From positions 1 through 28,904 of the forward strand of contig UROS01000010.1 in the NCBI GenBank assembly GCA_900549445.1: DNA of 28,904 nt, written 5' to 3'. The position numbers and the translations under genes are program-made. The notes under the pieces were generated by a model. It searched no databases. It was not told where the DNA came from and was given only the letters and a program-made list of their open reading frames with translations. Below, piece by piece: positions 1 to 6,700 of the stretch (its first letter is position 1; each line of letters begins with the position of its first letter). This DNA comes from an uncultured Porphyromonadaceae bacterium. Lineage in GTDB: Bacteria > Bacteroidota > Bacteroidia > Bacteroidales > Muribaculaceae.

Positions 1-95
1 TGCCAACCCGCCGTAAATATTTTTGCAAAAAGTAGGAATGATAAACATATTTCATCTTTTTGAGGTTATAAGATAGTAAACACGTTCACGAGCCT

Positions 96-374
96 ATGAA
101 AACAATAAGAAAGCCGATTATGAGGAAATTGAGTATTGCTTTGATACCAATTCCCATCATACTGACCTACATAATTGTCACCCATACCTGGCCGGTATGG
201 GCCTCCATTATTATGTTGGGTTCGGTCGCATTATACATGATTTTGACCACCTATTATTGTATTGTTCAGAAATGCTACGGGCAATTGGCTCTGACGTGGT
301 TCGTTTTAGTCAGTTGGGTTATCGTTTACGTGATACAGCATTGCTACATAGACAAACTCTTCGACAACAGGTAA
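96..374 (+). CDS. small predicted membrane protein, unknown function
   Basis: I do not recognise this 92-residue protein. It is basic at the N-terminus and then mostly hydrophobic, with likely membrane segments near residues 11-29, 33-53 and 61-82 and a short polar tail. A second in-frame ATG at 120 would remove eight basic residues and is also possible. The leader has an A/T-rich stretch, and TATTTTTG at 18-25 fits the Bacteroides -7 box TAnnTTTG, but the matching -33 would lie outside the window. The gene ends shortly before a bidirectional hairpin terminator, which fits a single-gene transcript. Its codon use is more A/T-rich than the large genes to the right. It could be a genuine small inner-membrane protein or a spurious frame; the consistent hydrophobic pattern favours a real gene. 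Confidence 0.5.
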   Translation: MKTIRKPIMRKLSIALIPIPIILTYIIVTHTWPVWASIIMLGSVALYMILTTYYCIVQKCYGQLALTWFVLVSWVIVYVIQHCYIDKLFDNR

Positions 375-433
375 ATTCGGGATAATTCAGTACGCCGGGA
401 GATGCCACGGGGTGTGACCGGCGGGGGAAAAAG

Positions 434-468
434 AAAAATCACCGGCATTGTGATGCCGATGATTTTTT
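434..468. terminator. bidirectional intrinsic terminator
   Basis: The arms AAAAATCA-CGGCAT and ATGCCG-A-TGATTTTT pair around a TGTG loop, with an A-run on one side and a T-run on the other. It lies between the convergent small plus-strand gene and the minus-strand tRNA, so it can end both transcripts. Confidence 0.8.
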
Positions 469-470
469 AG

Positions 471-542
<72 letters not shown>

Positions 543-560
543 ATGTTTCTTTTGTGAGTG

Positions 561-592
561 CAAAGGTAGTGAGTCGGTGAGTGTTTTCCAAA
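561..592 (-). promoter_or_regulatory. promoter of tRNA-fMet
   Basis: On the minus strand a -33 TTTG (589-592) is followed, after exactly 20 bases, by TACCTTTG (561-568). This is a perfect match to the Bacteroides primary sigma consensus TAnnTTTG, placed about 20 bases before the tRNA 5' end. Confidence 0.8.
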
Positions 593-800
593 CAAATATA
601 AGTATTTAACTTTAATTTAACACTTGGAGCGGTAAAAAGTTAAAAAATAAGTGAATCATAGACAATCCAAATATCCATAAACAAAATCATAGATTAAGTA
701 AAGGCCGGACCGGGGCTGAAACAGCCGACCAATCCGTCGCAAAGGTAAGTAATATTTCGTTAAAAAGCACAATTTTTCGGAAAAAGTTACTAAAAGACAA

Positions 801-827
801 CGGGCGATGCCCTGATGGGATCGCCCG
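801..827 (-). terminator. probable terminator hairpin of fabF
   Basis: CGGGCGAT (801-808) and ATCGCCCG (820-827) form an 8-bp GC-rich stem. On the minus strand it is followed by TTGTCTTTTAG, a loose U-rich tract. It lies 54 bases after the fabF stop. Confidence 0.6.
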
Positions 828-880
828 CTGTGGAGGTTATTTTTCCTGAGTTGACTTTTTGAGCCGGATATCTGAGGAAA

Positions 881-2146
881 TTATTTTTCGTATTTCTTCA
901 CGATTACAGTAGCGTTGTGGCCGCCGAAACCGAAGGCATTGGAAAGAGCCGCACGAACGGGGCGGTTCTGAGCCTTGTTGAAGGTAAAGTTGAGCGAGTA
1001 GTCAATCTCGGGATCCTCGTCGCCTTCCTCGTGGTTGATTGTGGGGGGCACGATGTCGTTTTCAACAGCCTTGATGCTGAACATGGCCTCGAGAGCTCCG
1101 GTAGCACCGAGAAGGTGGCCGGTCATCGACTTGGTGGAGCTGATGTTGAGCTTGTGGGCAGCATCGCCGAACACCTCAACGATGGCCTTAACCTCGGAGA
1201 TGTCGCCAACGGGGGTCGAAGTGCCGTGAACGTTGATGTAGTCGATATCCTCAGGCTTCATGCCGGCATCCTCGAGGGCGTTGCGCATCGAAAGGATAGC
1301 GCCGAGACCTTCGGGATGGGTTGCTGTAAGGTGGTGAGCGTCGGCGCTCATGCCGCCGCCGGCCACTTCGGCGTAAATCTTGGCGCCGCGGGCGAGCGCA
1401 TGCTCAAGTTCCTCGAGCACGAGAACCACGGAACCTTCGCCCATCACGAAGCCGTCGCGCGACGCGCTGAAGGGGCGCGATGCGGTTTCGGGGGAATCGT
1501 TGCGGGTGGAAAGAGCGTGCATGGAGTTGAAACCGCCCACACCTGCGGGATAGATGGCAGCTTCTGCACCGCCGGTTACGATTGCGTCAGCTTTTCCGAG
1601 ACGGATGAGGTTGAAAGCGTCGATGATGGCGTTGTTCGACGAAGCGCATGCGGAAACCACACCGAAGTTGGGGCCGTGGTAGCCGTATTCCATCGAGATG
1701 TGGCCTGAAGCGATGTCGGCGATCATCTTGGGGATGAAGAAGGGGTTGTATTTCGGGCCCTGCTCCTCGTGCATGGCGTAGTAGCCGGCCTCTTCCTCAA
1801 AGGTGTGGAGACCGCCGATACCGGCAGCCACAATCACGCCCACGCGGTTGCGGTCGAGATTCGAAGCGTCCTCGAGGCCGGAGTCGGCCACAGCCTGACG
1901 GGCAGCAACGAGAGCATACTGGGCGTAGAGGTCGAGCTGACGCACCTTCTTGCGGTCGAAATGGTCGGCTGAGTTATAGCCTTTGACCTCGCAGGCGAAC
2001 TGGGTCTTGAACTTGGATGCGTCGAAGTGGGTGATGGGGGCAGCGCCGCTCTTGCCGGCAACAGCAGCTTCCCATGTTGAATTGACGTCGTTTCCCAGCG
2101 GGGTGATGGCACCGAGGCCGGTTACGACAACTCTTTTTAATTCCAT
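881..2146 (-). CDS. fabF: 3-oxoacyl-[acyl-carrier-protein] synthase II (KAS II)
   Basis: FabF condenses malonyl-ACP with a growing acyl-ACP in cytosolic fatty acid elongation. The 421-residue length is usual for the family. The thiolase-fold catalytic triad is visible: Cys167 in SACASS, His307 in NVHGTST and His344 in MTGHLLGA, with Lys339 just before in STKSMTGH. The C-terminal glycine-rich NAFGFGGHN motif is intact. The N-terminus ELKRVVVTGLG begins the fold directly, so the ATG at 2146 is the likely start. It lies downstream of acpP on the same strand, the classical acpP-fabF order, so the enzyme is encoded next to its carrier protein. A hairpin terminator between the two genes should lower fabF transcription relative to acpP. 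Nothing suggests inactivation. Confidence 0.97.
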   Translation of the reverse strand: MELKRVVVTGLGAITPLGNDVNSTWEAAVAGKSGAAPITHFDASKFKTQFACEVKGYNSADHFDRKKVRQLDLYAQYALVAARQAVADSGLEDASNLDRNRVGVIVAAGIGGLHTFEEEAGYYAMHEEQGPKYNPFFIPKMIADIASGHISMEYGYHGPNFGVVSACASSNNAIIDAFNLIRLGKADAIVTGGAEAAIYPAGVGGFNSMHALSTRNDSPETASRPFSASRDGFVMGEGSVVLVLEELEHALARGAKIYAEVAGGGMSADAHHLTATHPEGLGAILSMRNALEDAGMKPEDIDYINVHGTSTPVGDISEVKAIVEVFGDAAHKLNISSTKSMTGHLLGATGALEAMFSIKAVENDIVPPTINHEEGDEDPEIDYSLNFTFNKAQNRPVRAALSNAFGFGGHNATVIVKKYEK

Positions 2147-2242
2147 ATTCAGAGAGTGGTTTTATCGCAGACTAACGTTGCGCGGAGCGTAACAGCGCGG
2201 CGGATTGCGCCTGTCTGCCATGGATTCTTATTATTCCTTTAT

Positions 2243-2279
2243 AAAAAAGGCTCTCCCTGCCAAAAAAGGTGGAAGAGCC
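2243..2279 (-). terminator. intrinsic terminator between acpP and fabF
   Basis: On the minus strand GGCTCT (2279-2274) pairs with AGAGCC (2254-2249) and is followed by a run of six T (2248-2243). It lies after acpP and before fabF, so it probably ends most acpP transcripts and lets some read-through reach fabF. No TAnnTTTG promoter is visible between it and fabF. Confidence 0.65.
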
Positions 2280-2308
2280 CGTGGCAGTCCTTTGGGACTG
2301 TAGATTTT

Positions 2309-2563
2309 TTACTTAGCAGCTGCATTAGAGCCCTGTCCGGCCTCAATGAAGTTGATAGCGTCCTGAACAGTCTTGATAGTTTCAGCCTGATCGTCGGGGA
2401 TGGTGATTCCGAATTCTTTTTCGAACTCCATGATGAGTTCAACGGTATCGAGGCTGTCAGCGCCAAGATCCTTGGTGAATTCTGCGGATTCCTTAACCTC
2501 GCTCTCGTCAACGCCGAGTTTATCTACGATAATTGCTTTAACTCGTGATGCTATTTCAGACAT
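2309..2563 (-). CDS. acpP: acyl carrier protein
   Basis: This 84-residue acidic helical protein carries acyl chains through fatty acid synthesis in the cytosol. The phosphopantetheine attachment site is Ser37 in the GADSLDTVELIM motif, followed by the conserved EFEKEFGI helix. Length and composition match AcpP. The start ATG at 2563 gives the usual MSEIASRVKAII opening. The gene is transcribed towards fabF, 162 bases away, with a terminator in between. Upstream on the minus strand is a TTACTTTG promoter box. The C-terminal tail (EAGQGSNAAAK) is a little longer than in E. coli, which is common in Bacteroidota. Confidence 0.97.
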   Translation of the reverse strand: MSEIASRVKAIIVDKLGVDESEVKESAEFTKDLGADSLDTVELIMEFEKEFGITIPDDQAETIKTVQDAINFIEAGQGSNAAAK

Positions 2564-2605
2564 AGTTTTAATGATTTATGATTAATAAAATTCTTTTTCG
2601 CGGTG

Positions 2606-2636
2606 CAAAGTAAGCAATTTTTCTTCAAATTAGAAA
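2606..2636 (-). promoter_or_regulatory. probable acpP-fabF promoter
   Basis: On the minus strand TTACTTTG (2613-2606) matches TAnnTTTG except at position two. A TTTC/TTTT -33 lies 19-20 bases upstream. It lies 43 bases before the acpP start. The same TTACTTTGC box occurs in the regulator promoter at 23140-23147. Confidence 0.5.
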
Positions 2637-2733
2637 ACTTTCTGCCATTAAAGTTGTTAATAGGGCACAAATTTCTAATTCAGACCATTATTTATCACGG
2701 TTTTACCGGAAAACGATGCGGGCAGGGAGGGAA

Positions 2734-2760
2734 ATTAGCTAACTTAGCTGAGTTAGCTGA
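2734..2760. repeat. three tandem 9-base units (nTTAGCTrA), copy 1
   Basis: ATTAGCTAA, CTTAGCTGA and GTTAGCTGA stand head to tail after a G-rich block (about 2719-2730) and before a GC-rich hairpin (2781-2804). The same layout recurs at 11279-11310. No function is known to me. Confidence 0.75.
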
Positions 2761-2780
2761 GAGAGACCGGGGAAAGAAAG

Positions 2781-2804
2781 GGCGGACGCGATGTCGCGCC
2801 CGCC
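2781..2804 (-). terminator. probable terminator of the DUF3298 lipoprotein gene
   Basis: GGCGG-A-CGCG and CGCG-C-CCGCC pair around an ATGT loop with one mismatch. On the minus strand the stem is followed by CTTTCTTTCC, a moderately U-rich tail. It lies 28 bases after the stop codon of the lipoprotein gene. Confidence 0.6.
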
Positions 2805-2832
2805 ACGGGTATTAAAGTTTTATTTCAGTCCG

Positions 2833-3696
2833 CTATTCGTCGAGGAGGGCCTTGACCTCCGGAGTAAGGTACTCGTTGAGTTCGTATGGATATACGGCTA
2901 CGTCTATATTGCCCATAGAATAGGGAGCGATGTCGTAGGGGTTGAAGTGGAACACAATCACGTCGTTGTTGATGTAGGGCATTCCGGGGGAGGTGAACTG
3001 TGAGAGGAATATTCCTGCACTCTCAAGCTGGGATGGCTGAATGCCGAGCTGGCGGGCGAGACTGTTCTGCACGATCGAAATCACCTCTTTTTCGCTGCCG
3101 GCGCGGAACATATTGCCTACATTCAGCACGCGGCCGTTGACAAGGTCGTAGGTGAAAGGCTGAGTGTTGCTGTTGGGGTGCGCGCCGCCTGTATAGATGA
3201 AATGAGACACCTGATAGGTGACGAGTTTATCGTTGAACTCGAGAATCGAAGCGGTGACATCGGAATAATATGGAGCAATATCCTGCGCCGAAGGGAGCGA
3301 ATCGAGCGTCTCGTAGGTGAGACTGTCGCCGAGCATCGACATGTCTGATACATTGTCAAGAATAAGCTTGTCGATGTCGGGGGTCACCTCCGCGGCAGTC
3401 GCGGGGGCTGGGGCGGAGAACGCCAGCGACACTATGGTGTCGCGGAGCGTTGAGAGGTTGAAATCGCCGAGGGTCTCGGGCCACTGGATTGTGGCACTCT
3501 GGTCGATATATATGGTATCGCCAGCCAAGACAGTACGATAGAAACGTTCGGCAGATTTCATATTGAGGCTCACGTTGAAATTGCGTACGCCGTCGGAAGC
3601 TGCATTCGTTTCGGAAGAAGCCCCGGAGCCACATGAGGCGGCCGTTGCGGCGGCAAGTGCTATACCCAATAGGGTAATGGTTTTCTGTTTCATCAT
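2833..3696 (-). CDS. lipoprotein with DUF3298/RsiV-like C-terminal domain
   Basis: This 287-residue protein starts with a lipoprotein signal peptide ending AASC, with Cys22 as the lipid site. The next residues (GSGASSE) lack the acidic run of the Bacteroidota surface export signal, so it probably stays in the periplasm. The C-terminal half has features typical of DUF4163/DUF3298 proteins, the family of PdaC and the anti-sigma factor RsiV: YTGGAHPN near residue 168 and FHFNPYDIAPYSMG near residue 250. In that family the domain binds or acts on cell-wall material, but the exact function here is unknown. It is 51 bases downstream of the macroglobulin gene on the same strand, so the two may be co-transcribed. 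A second ATG at 3693 is equally possible. A terminator-like hairpin follows the stop. Confidence 0.8.
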   Translation of the reverse strand: MMKQKTITLLGIALAAATAASCGSGASSETNAASDGVRNFNVSLNMKSAERFYRTVLAGDTIYIDQSATIQWPETLGDFNLSTLRDTIVSLAFSAPAPATAAEVTPDIDKLILDNVSDMSMLGDSLTYETLDSLPSAQDIAPYYSDVTASILEFNDKLVTYQVSHFIYTGGAHPNSNTQPFTYDLVNGRVLNVGNMFRAGSEKEVISIVQNSLARQLGIQPSQLESAGIFLSQFTSPGMPYINNDVIVFHFNPYDIAPYSMGNIDVAVYPYELNEYLTPEVKALLDE

Positions 3697-3747
3697 AAAT
3701 CAGATATTCTTGTTATGTAAGAACAACCAATGCATGCAATTTATTGT

Positions 3748-6700
3748 TCACTCAGTCACTTTTATCAGCGAACCGGAGGAATGGGCGGTGAGCTGGGGTG
3801 CATACTGACTCTGGGCAGTGGCGATGCCTGAGGAGAAAGCGCCGGCATTGTTCACCCACATGTCGTAGGTGAGCAGATATGTTCCGCGCGGCAGGCGGTC
3901 GACAAAAATCTTCGTGGCGGTATTGCGGTTCTCGCGGTAGAGATAAATGCCTTCCACAAACATGGGCTTCGGCAACTGCTCGACGGGTTCGAAACATGCG
4001 GGACGGTCGTCGACGATAGCCACATACTCCATGTCGCGGTCAGCCTTTACGGTGAGCTGCACACGGATTTTCTGTCCTACAGCGAGAGAGGCAGGAGCTT
4101 CGGAAATCTCGTTTCCGGCGCCGACCAGGAAGAGTTTTTTCTCCACGGAGAGGGCTTCGCAAGCCGAGGCCTTCACATCGGTCATGTTGTCGGAATACTG
4201 ACAGTAGACGGCGCCCCAGGAGGGGGCATCTGCTTTCTTACGGATTTCGAGCTGCTTGCCGGAGGGATTGAGCGAGGAGATGTCGGTGCGGAAATAGCCC
4301 GTTATGCGCTCCACTTTGCCGGGAACCACCGGCGTACCGCCCACGGTAATCTCCGAGCCCTGCGCGGGTGCAATCCATCTGCCCGAGGAGGCGAGGATTG
4401 AAGAGATGACCTCGTTGGCGGTTACCGACGTCCCCCTGTTGCTGGCTTCCTTCTGCAGAATGAGCCACTGGCGGATAAGATCGACCTCGCGGCATCCGGG
4501 ATCAGCCTCACGGAAGGCGTCGAGCACCATGGCGGTTGTGCCGACCTTGTCCATCGACCAGAACCACTGACGGTCGAGCGAGGGCCACCACATTCCCTTT
4601 GTCGGAGATGTTTCGGAATACTGGCGGAGGGATTCGAGTATCTGAGCGGCGACGGCACGGTTGCCGTTGCGGGTAAGAATCAGGGAGTAAATCGCCTTGT
4701 CGAACACCGAACCCTTCTTCCAGCCGGCCACGATACGCTGCACTGTCCGGCTGCTGATTGCAGCTGCCGAAGCCGACTGCTGTTTATCGGGGAAGAACTG
4801 GCGCAGATAGGTGTAGAGCGTGAAGTCCGATTCGGGATACTTGCGGGCAATCTTTACGTTTTCGGCGTCGACGAAGCCGAGGGCGGAGCTGATCATGCGG
4901 CTGAGTTCTTTGTCGGACGGAAGATAGCCGAGGCGGGCGAGGCGGCCCATCATGAGAAGCACGTTCTCAGTCGACCAGAGCGAGGCGTCGGAGCACTTGT
5001 CGTACCACGCCCAGCCTCCGCCTCTGCGCTCGAGGCGTTTGAGCAGCGAGATGGCTGCTGAGTAGGCTCCTGAAATCTGCTTTTTGTCGAAGAGCAGAGA
5101 GAGGCGGGTCATGCGCTCGGTGTCGGAGCGGGCGTCCATCATCCAGGGTGTGGCACTGAGCAGCACGATCTTGAGGTCGGCGTTTCGCTCGAGCATCGAC
5201 ACAAGGGTGGAATCGCTGCGGTCGCTTCGGCTCCACTCCTTAAGCGCATCCGCGATGGCGGGGTTGCTGCGCATCAGCCCGTCGGCGATAGCAGCGGAGA
5301 AAATCGAGGCGGCGGCATCGTTGGCTGTAGAGGGTTCATAGTCAAGCAGCCCCGGAAGAGCGGTAACGACGTACCAAGCGGGATTCTCGCAGAACTGGAG
5401 GGTAACGCGGGCATCGGACTTCATTTCGGGGAGCCGCAGGCTGAACTCGGCGGAGTCGGGCTGCATATAGAACGGAATAGTTTCGATAACCGGTGTGACA
5501 GAGGGTTCTACGGGTATGAGAGTCTGCTCGCCGTCGGCAAACCCGGAGGTCGATGACTTGATGCGGTAGCCGATGAAGGGGGCACCCGCAGTTACGCAGA
5601 CGGAAGTAGAGACGGTTGCCGACTTCGCGGGTTCGATAACGTTTTCAAATGACTGCGACGAGTTAACACGGCCGGTGACGGCATCGAAAAGCTCGACAAC
5701 GGTCTTTACGGTCTGAACCGAATCGGAATTATTCATCACCGAGGCGAGAATCACGGCATCGTCGCCTGTACGGAGGAAGCGCGGGAGGTTGGGCTGCACC
5801 ATCACGGGCTTGTTGGCGAGCACAGTGCGCGACGCGGTGGCCGACAGGAGGCTGTCGGTAAACGCTATGGCGTTGAACTGCCAGGTTGTGTTGGCGTTGG
5901 GAACATTGAATGAGAATACAAGGGAGCCGTCGGCCCCGGTGGTGAGCATCGGGCGGAAAAACGCGAGCGGAGTCTCGCTGTCGCGGTAGCTGAAGGGCGC
6001 CTCCTTATCCTTCCCGGCTGCGCCGGCTCCGGCGTCGGCAACTTCTTCCTCCACCATATCGGTAATCTCTTCCTTATGCTCGCTCACTGCCATTGCGGCA
6101 AGGGGAGCGGCATCGTATTCAACCGCATCTTCCGTAGCCGACTCGCAGGCGAGAAGTCCGTTGGTTGTGCCGGCGAGGGTTCTCATCTTTCTGCCGCGGA
6201 TATAGCCGTGGAATACCCGGCTGCCGAAGTCCATGCCCCAGAGCTGGAATTCCGGTTCCTCCAACAGATTGCAATCGAGAGTTTTCGCACGAGGTGCGCT
6301 GACTCCCGCAACGATATTGCCCGAAAGGCTTCCCTGACGGAAACTGAATCCGGGGACGTAGCCCGACCTCGGAGAGAAACCCCACGACTGCTGTTGCAGT
6401 GCATCGAGAGCCTGGTTGTACATGTCGAGAATCACGGCGGAGCGCACACCGGCGCCTTTGTTGTCCTTAACGCGGAAAGTCCACGTTTCAGACGAGCCGG
6501 GAAGGAGCCGGTCGCGGAAGCTCTCGATGACAAATTCTATCGAGGGAACCGCGCCCGTGCGCTCTACTGCAAAACTTACCGACTCACTGCGATAGTTGCC
6601 TGTGCAGTTGAGCGAAACGGTGGCCCGGTCGGTGCCGTCGGGCAGCGAGAGCGGCAAACGGTGCATTCCGGCAGGAGCCTTGATCCATTTCTGGACGATG

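Larger units (their letters stand above)
543..880. other. intergenic region between tRNA-fMet and fabF
   Basis: This stretch of 338 bases holds the tRNA promoter, a second TACCTTTG box on the minus strand at 740-747 (with a weak ATTG-like -33 at 770-773, spacer 22), and the probable fabF terminator hairpin at 801-827. The sequence at 600-700 is very A/T-rich. I see no convincing coding frame. Confidence 0.7.

Noticed and set aside
2734..2760. CRISPR-like array
   Set aside because: The units are 9 bases with no spacers and no cas genes nearby; this is a simple tandem repeat.
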